A stretch of 64,000 bases of DNA, from positions 2,170,001 through 2,234,000 of the forward strand of contig OY970363.1 in NCBI GenBank assembly GCA_963718605.1. The letters run 5' to 3'. The notes beneath the pieces were generated by a model, which was not told where the DNA came from, did not search any database, and worked only from the letters and a program-made list of their open reading frames with translations. The translations under genes were made by a program, and so were the position numbers. Of this stretch, positions 49,001-57,447 are shown piece by piece (position 1 is the stretch's first letter; the number at the start of each line of letters is the position of its first letter). This DNA is from JACCXE01 sp963718605 (GTDB lineage Bacteria; Actinomycetota; Acidimicrobiia; Acidimicrobiales; JACCXE01).

Positions 49001-49763
49001 GTCGACGCCGCCGAACGCGACGAAGCCGACCGCGATGTGACGGTGTTCGGCATCGGCGCCGACGCCGCCGACGTGGTTGCGCAGGCCAACCGGAATGAAC
49101 GGGACGGGGTCGGCGTCGGGTACGTGCCCCCACGCGAGTGCGTCGCGTGCTTCGGCCCGCGGGCATCGCTTGAGCAAATACCCGGCGCCCTTGCGTTCAC
49201 CGACGCACGACGCGGGAAGTAACGCCGCGGTCGCCGGGCTCAGCAGGATTTGGCCGGCGTCGGCTTCGGCTTCCATGTCGACGGTCGCGGTTGCGCCCGG
49301 GCCGGCGACGATGAGTTCTCGGTGCGAGGCTCCGACGAGGAAGAAGTCGAACTCGTCCGAGTGGACGCCCACCGACATCCGGACCCGCACGGTGCCCCGT
49401 GACGTCTTGACCGTGCCGATGCGCCGCAGCGTGGCCCGCATCCGGTGCGTGGCCGCGACGCCGCGGGCAGCGTGGTCCTCGCCCTCAAAGAACAGCAGTA
49501 CCGCATCGCCGCCGTACTTCAAGAGGCTGCCGCCGTACGCCGCTGCGTCCGACAACAACGCCGAGAACAACAGGTTGAGTACGTCGGCGAGTTCCTCTGC
49601 GCCAAGCCGGCCGAGTGCAGCCAGCTTCTCGGACATCGCCGTGAATCCGGAGAGGTCGCAGAACGCGAGCGTTCCCCCGAGGCGGCGATAGCGCGCTTCG
49701 GGGGAATCCTCGCTCCATTGCAGGACGAGTCTCGAGACGTACGGGGTTAGTTCAGCCGTTCAT
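46088..49763 (-). CDS. Double cyclase-domain AAA ATPase with TPRs, N-terminal frameshift
   Basis: 1182 residues are open from ATG 49636, but the first cyclase domain is cut there. The frame just upstream encodes RRLGGTLAFCDLSGFTA, which holds the first metal Asp, and has no start before a stop. Removing one G near 49755 links it to ATG 49763 (1224 residues). Domain 1: CDLSGFT and KYGGDAVLLF. Domain 2 is degenerate: VGFVAFGG, then DVYGDGGKVFF. Next are a P-loop ATPase (GDAGVGKSRLVQEL) and a TPR-rich C-terminal half. This is the order of soluble adenylyl cyclase-like signalling proteins. It probably makes cAMP in response to an ATPase/TPR-sensed signal. It is last of a minus-strand group. Confidence 0.8.
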
Positions 49764-49781
49764 CCAGCGTCGCAGATCGGA

Positions 49782-50528
49782 CTATGCGGCGGTGGCCTTT
49801 AGGGCGTGACGTGCGTCACGTCCGGACGCGACCGCTTGCTTCAAATTGTCGCGAGCGGCACGTACGTCGGAGCGCGGTGCGTCGAGCACGTGGTTGTTGG
49901 CGTTGTAGTCGGCCGGCTTCAGGTCGATGACCGCGCCGTAGACCCCGTCGGCGTGATCCGAGGCGCTCGCGATGGCGGCGCGCATCGTGGCAAGGCTGGC
50001 TTCGGCTTGCGCGGTGTCGCGCCCGTCCGCCTTGGCCTTGTCGATGGCCGACTGAATGCGGTCGGCCACGCCGTTGAGCTTCGTCACGGCCGCGAGCTCG
50101 CGGTCGCTGGCCAGCACGAGGCGGGTGCGGGGCCGCACCAACGCGAACACGCGGTAGTCCTCCACGATCTGGCGGCACTCGGCGCGGAGCTGCTCGAAGT
50201 TGTCCTCGCCCTGGATCGTGTCGGCCAAGGTCGCCAAGCCCGACGACGTCTTGTCGTTGATGGCTTCCAGGGCGCTCTGGTGCGCGTCGGTGAGGAACTT
50301 GGCGTTCTGCAGGCGCGCCTTCTCTGCGCTCAACGCCTTCTGGCGCCGGTCGATCTGATTGAGGCAGCGCGACTTCACTTCGTCAGCGGCGGCGGACTGG
50401 CGTTCGGCGCGACGGGTGCCGCGTGCGACGGTGGTCGACGTGGTGTCGGTCTGCGCGAATGCGGCGGTCGGCGCGAGCAGCGCGCCCGCTACAACCGCGG
50501 CGGTGACAAGGGCGTAACGGGTCTTCAT
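49782..50528 (-). CDS. Secreted helical protein of unknown function
   Basis: 248 residues: a signal peptide ending PTAAFA, then a short Thr-rich segment and a long helical region with many Ala, Lys and Glu residues (RRQKALSAEKARLQNAKFL) that could form a coiled coil. Two Cys (SRCLNQIDRR and RAECRQIVED) may form a disulfide. Its ATG overlaps the stop of the lipoprotein gene upstream (ATGA), so the two are co-translated and probably act together at the cell surface. I do not recognise the family. Confidence 0.7.
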   Translation of the reverse strand: MKTRYALVTAAVVAGALLAPTAAFAQTDTTSTTVARGTRRAERQSAAADEVKSRCLNQIDRRQKALSAEKARLQNAKFLTDAHQSALEAINDKTSSGLATLADTIQGEDNFEQLRAECRQIVEDYRVFALVRPRTRLVLASDRELAAVTKLNGVADRIQSAIDKAKADGRDTAQAEASLATMRAAIASASDHADGVYGAVIDLKPADYNANNHVLDAPRSDVRAARDNLKQAVASGRDARHALKATAA

Positions 50529-50842
50529 CGGGTCGGGTCTCCTTCGGGGGTGGCGGCGTCCTGGTCGGCTGCGCCCAAATCCGCTTCGATGTCCCGCAGC
50601 ATCTGATCGACTTCGTCGAGACGAGCGTCGTCAGCTGCATTTACGACTTCGCCGCTGCTGCTCCCGTTCACGCTGCCGGGGGCAGTGTTGGTGTCGGAAT
50701 TGGTGTCAGCGTCGGTACCGACCGACGTCGTGTTTGACGAAGCGGCCGGGGGCGTGGAGACGGTCTTGTCGCCGCACGCCGCGGTGCCGAGGGCGAGCAG
50801 CCCGACGGTGGCGAGGACTCGAAGTGTTTTGCGCACGATCAC
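50525..50842 (-). CDS. Small lipoprotein of unknown function
   Basis: 105 residues. The leader ends LALGTAACG (lipobox TAAC), so Cys23 should be lipidated. The rest is a low-complexity Thr/Asn/Ser stretch and a short acidic helix (ARLDEVDQMLRDIEADL) ending with DPTR. No enzymatic motif. It is coupled to the secreted helical protein and follows the AlgH gene after a 61-base gap. Confidence 0.65.
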   Translation of the reverse strand: MIVRKTLRVLATVGLLALGTAACGDKTVSTPPAASSNTTSVGTDADTNSDTNTAPGSVNGSSSGEVVNAADDARLDEVDQMLRDIEADLGAADQDAATPEGDPTR

Positions 50843-50903
50843 AGGATCGGCTCCCTATGTGACGAGGCCATGAGCCAAATGTGAGGGAAGTGTTAGCGGC
50901 TAG

Positions 50904-51449
50904 CTAGTTGAGCGACGGATTGGGCGGGATCTTCTGCAGGCGGGCGTATTTCGGCCCCTCCCGTTCGAGCACTCGCTGCCACATGTCCGCCGGGTCGTCG
51001 TTGGCCAGGTCGCCCGGACGGGCGTCGAGCACGAGCCAGGACCTGCGGTCGAGTTCGTCCTCAAGTTGCCGAGCCGACCAGCCGGCGTACCCCCGGTACA
51101 CGCGCACCGCGTCGACGCCGCCGGGCGGTGGTTGGCGCGGGTCGATCGAACCCCACGTGTCGAGCACTGGCGCGAAACCGGGCGCCTCTTGGTCGGACTT
51201 GCCCCGGCCCAAGCAGATGATCCCGTCGGGTTCGCACGGCCCGCCCGTGAACAACACGCGCGGTTCCGCGGTTTCGAATGCGAGATCCGGAAACAACTCG
51301 GCCACTTCGACCTCGGTGGGTCGGTTGAGCACGACGCCCAGTGCGCCCTGCGGACCGTGGGCAAGCATCAGGATGACCGTGCGGAAGAACTCGTCGCCTT
51401 GCACGGTGGGCAACGCGACTAGGAGCTTGCCTTTCAGCCAGTCACTCAT
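50904..51449 (-). CDS. AlgH/YqgE family protein (UPF0301)
   Basis: 181 residues. Typical stretches: GKLLVALPTVQGDEFFRTVI, HGPQGALGVVLNRPT, VLFTGGPCEPDGIICLG and YAGWSARQLEDELDRRSW. The molecular function of this widespread family is not well defined; it was first linked to alginate regulation. It is divergent from the LLM oxidoreductase with 27 bases between. Confidence 0.88.
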   Translation of the reverse strand: MSDWLKGKLLVALPTVQGDEFFRTVILMLAHGPQGALGVVLNRPTEVEVAELFPDLAFETAEPRVLFTGGPCEPDGIICLGRGKSDQEAPGFAPVLDTWGSIDPRQPPPGGVDAVRVYRGYAGWSARQLEDELDRRSWLVLDARPGDLANDDPADMWQRVLEREGPKYARLQKIPPNPSLN

Positions 51450-51476
51450 GTTGCGAAGCTTCTAGGGTCATCTCTC

Positions 51477-52337
51477 ATGAAATTCGGGATCATCTTTGCA
51501 AACGTTGGGCCATGGGGATTGCCGGACAACGCCATCGCGATGGCGCAGGCGGCGGAAGAGTTCGGCATCGAATCGCTGTGGACCGTTGAACATGTGGTTG
51601 TGCCTAAGGGCTACCAGTCGCCGTACCCCTATTCGCCGACCGGCAGAATGCCCGGACCCGAAGATTCGCCCATCCCCGACCCTCTGATCTGGCTGTCGTT
51701 TCTGGCCGCGCAGACCACCACGCTCAATCTCGCCACCGGCGTGATGATCCTGCCCCAGCGCAACCCGCTGGTACTCGCCAAGGAAGTGGCCACGCTCGAC
51801 CAGCTGTCGAAAGGCCGCGTGACCCTCGGCGTCGGCGTCGGTTGGCTCGCCGAAGAGTTCGCCGCGCTGGGCATCCCGTTCGCCGAGCGCGCCGCTCGCA
51901 CCGACGAAGCGATTGAGGCGCTGCGCGCCGCGTGGACGCAGAACCCCGCGACCTACGAGGGCGAGTTCTACAAGTTCAAGGACGTCCACGTCCTTCCTCA
52001 GCCCGTGCAGGAGGGCGGCGTGCCGATCGTGATTGGCGGTCACACCGCGCCCGCCGCGCGACGCGCCGGTCGCCTGGGCGACGGGTTCTTCCCGGCGCAA
52101 GGCGGCGTCGATGAACTGCCGGCGCTGCTTGAGGTCATGAAGAAGGCGGCGGCCGACGCAGGGCGCGACGCCGACAAGATCGAAGTCACCGCTGGCGCGT
52201 CCTTCGAGATTCCCGTCATCAAGCAGCTCGAAGACATGGGCGTGTCGCGCCTGATGATCCCGCCGCTTGCGTTCGATGTCGACGGCTTCCGGACCGCCCT
52301 CGACCGTTTCCAGAACGACGTGATCGCAAAGCTGTAG
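51477..52337 (+). CDS. LLM-class (F420-dependent type) oxidoreductase
   Basis: 286 residues of a TIM-barrel LLM flavin/F420 oxidoreductase. It opens MKFGIIFANVGPWGLPDNAI, with FGIESLWTVEHVVVP and LSKGRVTLGVGVGWLAEEFAAL as family landmarks, and VPIVIGGHTAPAARRAGRLG near the cofactor site. In actinobacteria these usually use F420 and act on varied small molecules. The substrate is unknown. The epoxide hydrolase gene begins directly after its TAG with no spacing, so the two are probably co-transcribed. Confidence 0.88.
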   Translation: MKFGIIFANVGPWGLPDNAIAMAQAAEEFGIESLWTVEHVVVPKGYQSPYPYSPTGRMPGPEDSPIPDPLIWLSFLAAQTTTLNLATGVMILPQRNPLVLAKEVATLDQLSKGRVTLGVGVGWLAEEFAALGIPFAERAARTDEAIEALRAAWTQNPATYEGEFYKFKDVHVLPQPVQEGGVPIVIGGHTAPAARRAGRLGDGFFPAQGGVDELPALLEVMKKAAADAGRDADKIEVTAGASFEIPVIKQLEDMGVSRLMIPPLAFDVDGFRTALDRFQNDVIAKL

Positions 52338-53281
52338 ATGCCGATCGTCGCGGTAAACGGAGTCGAGCTCGACGTCACCGAGGCGGGCCTCGACAACCGC
52401 GGACCGCTCGTCGTGTTGTGTCACGGTTTCCCTGAGCTCGCCTACTCCTGGCGACACCAGATTCCGGTGTTGGCCGACGCGGGCTACCGCGTCGTCGCGC
52501 CGAACCAGCGCGGCTACGGCCGGTCCTCCCGCCCCGCGGACATCGACGCGTACAACATGGCGAATCTCACCGACGACGTGGTGGGGTTGATCGACCACTA
52601 CGGCGAGGACAGCGCGGTGCTAGTCGGCCACGACTGGGGCGCGCCGGTGGTGTGGAACGCCGCGCAACGGTTCCCCGATCGCGTCCGCGCGGTGGCGGCG
52701 TTGAGCGTGCCGCACGTGGCGCGTGGCGCGCACCGTCCGACCGACGCCATGAAGCACATCTACGGCGACACTTCTTTTACGTCCTGTACTTCCAAGAGCC
52801 GGGCAAGGCCGACGCCGAATTGATGCAGGACGTGCGTTACTCGCAGCGCGCGTTCATCTGGACAATCTGCGGCGACGCGCCCGACGGCACGTACCGGATG
52901 CAGAAGAGGGACGGCACGCTGCTCGGCATGTGCGGCGAGCCCCCCGAGGTGATGCCGGCATGGCTGACCCCGCATGATCTCGATGTGTACGTCGCCGCGT
53001 TCGAGGAGTCGACGTTCACCGGCGGGCTCAACTGGTATCGCAACAGCGACCGCAACTGGGAGCTCTCCGAAGCCTGGGCTGATCGGCGGATCGAACAGCC
53101 GGCGTTGTTCATCGGCGGCGATCGCGATCCGGTGTTGCGCTTCGCCCCGCTCGACGGCCTCGCCGATCTCGTACCCGGTCTGCGCGGGACGCATGTCCTG
53201 CCCGGTATCGGCCACTGGACCCAACAAGAGGCACCCGATGACTGCAACCGCCTGCTGTTGGAGTTCCTCGCCGGCCTCTGA
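52338..53281 (+). CDS. Epoxide hydrolase-like alpha/beta hydrolase, frameshifted
   Basis: The first frame (ATG 52338) covers LCHGFPELAYSWRHQI, VAPNQRGYGRSSRP and the nucleophile Asp99 in VLVGHDWGAPVVW, then breaks near 52775 (one base missing). The second frame continues FFYVLYFQEPGKADAEL through PALFIGGDRDPVLRF, the acid region, and the catalytic His in GIGHWTQQEAP, to TGA at 53281. Repaired length is 314 residues, normal for the family. The enzyme opens epoxides to diols. It may act with the LLM oxidoreductase just upstream. The break is probably a sequencing indel. Confidence 0.75.
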
Positions 53282-53309
53282 TCGGCGTGCCTCCGCACTT
53301 CTGCGCACA

Positions 53310-53355
53310 TTCTGAGGAGAGTTAGTCCTCCAGTAGCCGCTAGGTCTCCTCAGAA
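53310..53355. promoter_or_regulatory. 11-bp perfect inverted repeat upstream of transporter operon
   Basis: TTCTGAGGAGA (53310-53320) and TCTCCTCAGAA (53345-53355) are exact complements around a 24-base loop. It lies after the epoxide hydrolase stop and before a likely -10 box (TATACA, 53399-53404). No T-run follows, so it is either a factor-assisted terminator or an operator for the transporter operon. Confidence 0.5.
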
Positions 53356-53398
53356 ACGTGTCATCTGACCTGACCGGCATCGGCCAACCTCGCGGCGC

Positions 53399-53404
53399 TA
53401 TACA
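53399..53404 (+). promoter_or_regulatory. Candidate -10 box for the transporter operon
   Basis: TATACA followed by T matches the actinobacterial -10 consensus. No convincing -35 lies at normal spacing. The predicted leader to ATG 53454 contains AGCCGC/GCGGCT and CAACC/GGTTG hairpin arms. Confidence 0.3.
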
Positions 53405-53453
53405 TATGGGCAGCCGCCAATGCGCGGCTACAACCTCAGGGGGGGTTGCAAAA

Positions 53454-55250
53454 ATGGGGGGACAGACACCCGGCGCTCTTGGGCGTCGTTACCTGCCTTT
53501 CTTGGCGCTCGCGGCAGTGCAGGTTTTGCTTGTCGCGATCGCGCCTTCGAAAGTGGCGACGCTTAACGCGGACGCGTCGGACGCAGGCAACAACACGAAC
53601 CTGAGCGCGAACGGCGCCGATGCCAATGGACAGCTTCTGCCCGACGGAACGACGACGGACGCCGCTGGCAACGTCGTCGACGCCAGCGGACAGATCATCA
53701 GCAGTCCAGGTGACGGTACAACGCGCACACAGGACGGCAGGCCCGTCGTCGCCGACCGGAGCAAGTGCGACAAGAACGGCAAACAGATCGGCCCGCCCGG
53801 CTACAAGAACATGCCGAACTGTCAGCCGGTGTGGAAGGGCGGTGACAACGGTGGCGCCACGATGACCGGCGTCAGCGACAAGACGATCAACTTCGTGACC
53901 TACGTCGCCAAGGGCGACGCCCAAGTGAACGCGATTCTCGCGACGCAGGGCCTGGCCGCGTCGGCTGAGCAGTCCTGCCAGGCCAAGGCCGCGTTCTTCA
54001 AAGAGATCAACAAGTACTGGGAGTTGTACGGCCGCAAGTTCGTCTCTCTCGACGGGCCTGGTGCCAATAAGGGCTCCGCACAACAGGACTGCAAGTTCCC
54101 CTACTTCGCGGGCCAGTGCACTCTGAGCCCTCCCGACCCGCCTTGCCTGCAAGCAGAGGCGAAGGTGATCGCTTCAATGAAGCCCGCCTTCGTCCTCGGC
54201 CCCGGCGACACGATGTCGGAAGAACTCGCACGCCAGCACATCATTGCGCTCGGCGGTGGATCGGCGCCTGCGCCGTACTACGAGGAACGTGCGCCGTACT
54301 ACTACGGCCTCTTGATGGACGGGTTCCGTCAGGCGAACTTCGACTCGGAGTACTGGTGCAAGAAGCTGAACAACAAGCCCGCCAACCACGCCGGTCCTGA
54401 TGTCAAGACGACGCGCGGCTGGGGCAAGACGCCCGGGGCCACACCCATCCGCAAGCTGGCGGTGCTCTTCCCCCAAACGAACGGCGACCAGGCGGCGCGG
54501 CTCAGCGTCGAACGGTTCAAGAAATACGTCACGGGTGAGCGGTGCAACACGCCGGGCGGGGTCGTGCTGATCCCGTACGCGTCGGACATCACCACGGCAC
54601 AGCAGCAATCGATCAACGTGGTGCAGCAGCTCATCGACAACCACATCACGACAGTCGCGTGCTTCTGCGATCCGATCGCGCCGGTGTTCCTCACGCAGAA
54701 CATGAAAACCCAGACGTACTTCCCCGAGCACTGGATCGTCGGCGTCGGGTTGATCGACTACGACGTGCTCGGTCGCCTGTACGACTCGACCGAGTGGGCG
54801 CACGCCTTCGGCGTGTCCGACCTCGGCCAGGGCCAGGCGTTCGCGAACACGGACGCGGCGCGCTGGTGGGTCGACGCCGGAAACAGCGGCCTGCCCGACA
54901 CGACTGAGAACGCGGTGCTGCCGTTCTTCTCGCTGATGGCTACAGCGTTCCAAGTGGGGGGCCCGAGACCGACGCCGCTGAGCATCCACGCGGGGCTCAC
55001 GGCGATCGAACCCTTCGCGTCGTGGCAGTCCACGCACGATCCCCACAACATCAAGATCGGCTTCAGACCGCCGAGCCCGTGGACCGCCGCGATGGACACG
55101 CGCGAGGTGTACTGGAGCCAGACCCGAGTCTCGGAGATCGATGGCAAGCAAGGGTCGTACTGCCCGGTCGACGGGGGCCATCGCTTCGACCTCGGCGAGT
55201 GGCTGACCGGCGATCCGCAGGTCTTCGATCAGGCCAAGAATGGTTGCTAA
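53454..55250 (+). CDS. ABC transporter substrate-binding protein (branched-chain amino acid type)
   Basis: 598 residues from ATG 53454 (MGGQTPGALGRRYLPFL); a longer in-frame start at 53358 exists. An N-terminal membrane/signal segment (FLALAAVQVLLVAIAPS) is followed by an Asn/Asp/Gly-rich linker of about 100 residues, then a type I periplasmic-binding fold (DKTINFVTYVAKGDAQVN, RKLAVLFPQTNGDQAARL, HITTVACFCDPIAPVFLTQN). It is long for the family and contains many Cys. It binds the substrate outside and delivers it to the LivHM-like permease. The ligand is unknown. The permease ATG lies 11 bases inside its end. Confidence 0.82.
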   Translation: MGGQTPGALGRRYLPFLALAAVQVLLVAIAPSKVATLNADASDAGNNTNLSANGADANGQLLPDGTTTDAAGNVVDASGQIISSPGDGTTRTQDGRPVVADRSKCDKNGKQIGPPGYKNMPNCQPVWKGGDNGGATMTGVSDKTINFVTYVAKGDAQVNAILATQGLAASAEQSCQAKAAFFKEINKYWELYGRKFVSLDGPGANKGSAQQDCKFPYFAGQCTLSPPDPPCLQAEAKVIASMKPAFVLGPGDTMSEELARQHIIALGGGSAPAPYYEERAPYYYGLLMDGFRQANFDSEYWCKKLNNKPANHAGPDVKTTRGWGKTPGATPIRKLAVLFPQTNGDQAARLSVERFKKYVTGERCNTPGGVVLIPYASDITTAQQQSINVVQQLIDNHITTVACFCDPIAPVFLTQNMKTQTYFPEHWIVGVGLIDYDVLGRLYDSTEWAHAFGVSDLGQGQAFANTDAARWWVDAGNSGLPDTTENAVLPFFSLMATAFQVGGPRPTPLSIHAGLTAIEPFASWQSTHDPHNIKIGFRPPSPWTAAMDTREVYWSQTRVSEIDGKQGSYCPVDGGHRFDLGEWLTGDPQVFDQAKNGC

Positions 55251-57447
55251 CTGGCTGGGGCGGCTACCCGCGACCGTGCGCGCCGTACTCGGCTTGGGAG
55301 CGTTGTACGCAGTGCTGCAGGTGCTGCTGCGCAACAACCAGCCGGGTACCGGTATCTACATCTACGGCGTGATTATCGGGCTGCTCTACAGCCTGCTCGC
55401 GTTCGGCCTCATCCTCATCTACCGCGCCACGCGCATCATCAATTTCGCGCAGGCCGAGATCGGCGCGGCCACCGGCGTGATGGCGGTGGTGCTAATCAAG
55501 GTCCACCACGTTCCCTACATCGTCGCGTTCGCGGTGGCGATCGGGTCGGGACTCGTAGCCGGGATGATCGTCGAGTTCCTCGTGATCCGCCGCTTCGCCA
55601 AGGCGTCGCGGCTCGTGCTCTCCGTCGCGACGATTGGTGTCGGGCTCATCTTCGCCGGCTTGCAGTTGCTCATGCCGCACTGGCTCGGCGCCACGAAGCT
55701 GATCGACCCGTCGCCGGCGCGGACCCCGTTTTCGAGCATCACGTTCCAGGTCGGCAACTTCAAGTTCGACGCGAACTCGCTGGTCGTCGTGTTCTGGGTC
55801 GGCGTGGTCGTGATCGGGCTCACGCTGTTTTTCAAGGCGACTGACATCGGCCTCGCCGTGCGGGGCTCGGCTGAAAATGCCGATCGCGCCGCGCTGCTCG
55901 GTATCCCGATCAAGCGGGTGTCGACGGTGGTGTGGATGCTGGCTGCCGCGCTGTCGTCGCTCAGCGTCTTCCTGCGCGTGCCGATCGTGGGGCTGCCGGT
56001 CGGCGTGTTCGTCGGGCCGGTGATCTTGCTTTACGGACTGGCTGCCGCGGTGATCGCGCGCATGGAGAGCTTCGGTACTGCGCTCGTCGCCGGCATCGCG
56101 CTCGGCATGATCGAGCAGACGCTCTATTACTTCTCGCGCGACCCGGCGGTGTCGGGCGCGTTGATCCTGCCGATCTTGTTGGCCGTGATGTTGTTGCAGC
56201 GCGACAAGCTGTCGCGCGGGCAGGACACCGGCGTCAGCACGTGGTCGCTCGCGAAAGAGTTCCGACCGATTCCACCCGAACTACGCAACCTGCCGATCGT
56301 GGTGTGGACGCGCGTGTTCCTCGGCGCCGCGGCGCTCGCACTAGTGCTGTTCGGGTTCAACGGGCTGGCGTTCAAGCAGCAGATCCTGGCGTCGGTAGTA
56401 ATCACGTACGCGATCGTCGCCGTGTCGCTGGTAATCCTGATCGGCTGGTCCGGCCAGATCAGCCTGGGGCAGTGGGGCATAGCCGGCATCGGCGCGATGG
56501 TCGCGGGCAATCTCGCGGCGCGCCACAACGCCGACTTCTTCGTCACGCTCGTGGCCGCCGGCATCGTCGGCGCGGTGGTCGCAGTCGTGATCGGTCTGCC
56601 CGCGCTTCGCATCACGGGCCTGTATCTCGCAGTGACCACGCTCGCGTTCGGCATCACGGTGCAGGAGTACCTGCTGTCGCCGACCTATTTCCGTGGCCTG
56701 CTCCCGCAGCACGGCGCCGGTGTACCGCGTCCAATGTTGTACGGGCGCTTCGACCTTGCGAACGAGCGGACGTTCTATTACGTGAGCCTCGCGATATTGG
56801 CGTTGTGTCTCGCGTCGGCGCGTGCGCTGCGTCGTAGTCGTACCGGTCGCGTGATCATCGCGGTGCGCGATAACCCGAAGGGCGCGCAGAGCTACGCGGT
56901 CAACGCGTCGTCGGCCAAGCTGTGGGCCTTCGCGATTTCAGGCTTCTGGGCTGCGGTGGCTGGTGCGCTGTTCGCGTTCCAGCAGGGCGCGGTGAATCCG
57001 ATTGCCTTCTCGCCTGAGCTGAGCCTCACGCTGCTCATCGTGGTGGTCATCGGCGGCGTCACGTCGATTCCCGGCGCGCTGCTGGGCACGCTCTACATCG
57101 GCATCTTGAAATACGGCGACATCAGCCCGAGCGGTCAGCTCTTAGCGACGGGCTTCGGCGCGTTGTTGTTGCTGTTGTTCTTCCCGGGTGGACTGGCGCA
57201 GCTGTTCTACGGCGCGCGCGACGCCGCCCTTCGTTGGGTGGCGGCCCGACGCGGCATCGTGGTGCCAAGCCTCGTGGCCGACATCAAGACCGCCGAGCCG
57301 GTACCCGAAAACGACGTACTGAGCGACGCCGTGGCCATCGGCGAGGCGCATGCAATCGAAGCGGTGTTGCAGTGCCCTGTGTGCGACGCGCCGCTCACGA
57401 TGGCCGAGGCGGCCGACCACGATCACCTCCAGCCGGTGACGGCATGA
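55240..57447 (+). CDS. Fused LivH-LivM permease with C-terminal zinc-knuckle-like tail
   Basis: 735 residues. The first half is LivH-like (YGVIIGLLYSLLAFGLILIY, RATRIINFAQAEIGAATGV, VRGSAENADRAALLGIP). The second is LivM-like (VILIGWSGQISLGQWGIAG, ALRITGLYLAVTTLAFG, VRDNPKGAQSYAVN). Together they form the membrane channel of a HAAT-type importer in one chain. The last 35 residues carry CPVCDAPLTMAEAADHDH, a CxxC with nearby His residues that could bind zinc. Its TGA overlaps the ATG of the next gene (ATGA). Confidence 0.88.
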   Translation: MVANWLGRLPATVRAVLGLGALYAVLQVLLRNNQPGTGIYIYGVIIGLLYSLLAFGLILIYRATRIINFAQAEIGAATGVMAVVLIKVHHVPYIVAFAVAIGSGLVAGMIVEFLVIRRFAKASRLVLSVATIGVGLIFAGLQLLMPHWLGATKLIDPSPARTPFSSITFQVGNFKFDANSLVVVFWVGVVVIGLTLFFKATDIGLAVRGSAENADRAALLGIPIKRVSTVVWMLAAALSSLSVFLRVPIVGLPVGVFVGPVILLYGLAAAVIARMESFGTALVAGIALGMIEQTLYYFSRDPAVSGALILPILLAVMLLQRDKLSRGQDTGVSTWSLAKEFRPIPPELRNLPIVVWTRVFLGAAALALVLFGFNGLAFKQQILASVVITYAIVAVSLVILIGWSGQISLGQWGIAGIGAMVAGNLAARHNADFFVTLVAAGIVGAVVAVVIGLPALRITGLYLAVTTLAFGITVQEYLLSPTYFRGLLPQHGAGVPRPMLYGRFDLANERTFYYVSLAILALCLASARALRRSRTGRVIIAVRDNPKGAQSYAVNASSAKLWAFAISGFWAAVAGALFAFQQGAVNPIAFSPELSLTLLIVVVIGGVTSIPGALLGTLYIGILKYGDISPSGQLLATGFGALLLLLFFPGGLAQLFYGARDAALRWVAARRGIVVPSLVADIKTAEPVPENDVLSDAVAIGEAHAIEAVLQCPVCDAPLTMAEAADHDHLQPVTA

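Noticed and set aside
57234..57443. Upstream extension of the MFS-ATPase frame
   Set aside because: It overlaps the permease gene in another frame, and the ATG at 57444 gives a normal MFS N terminus with an ATGA overlap.
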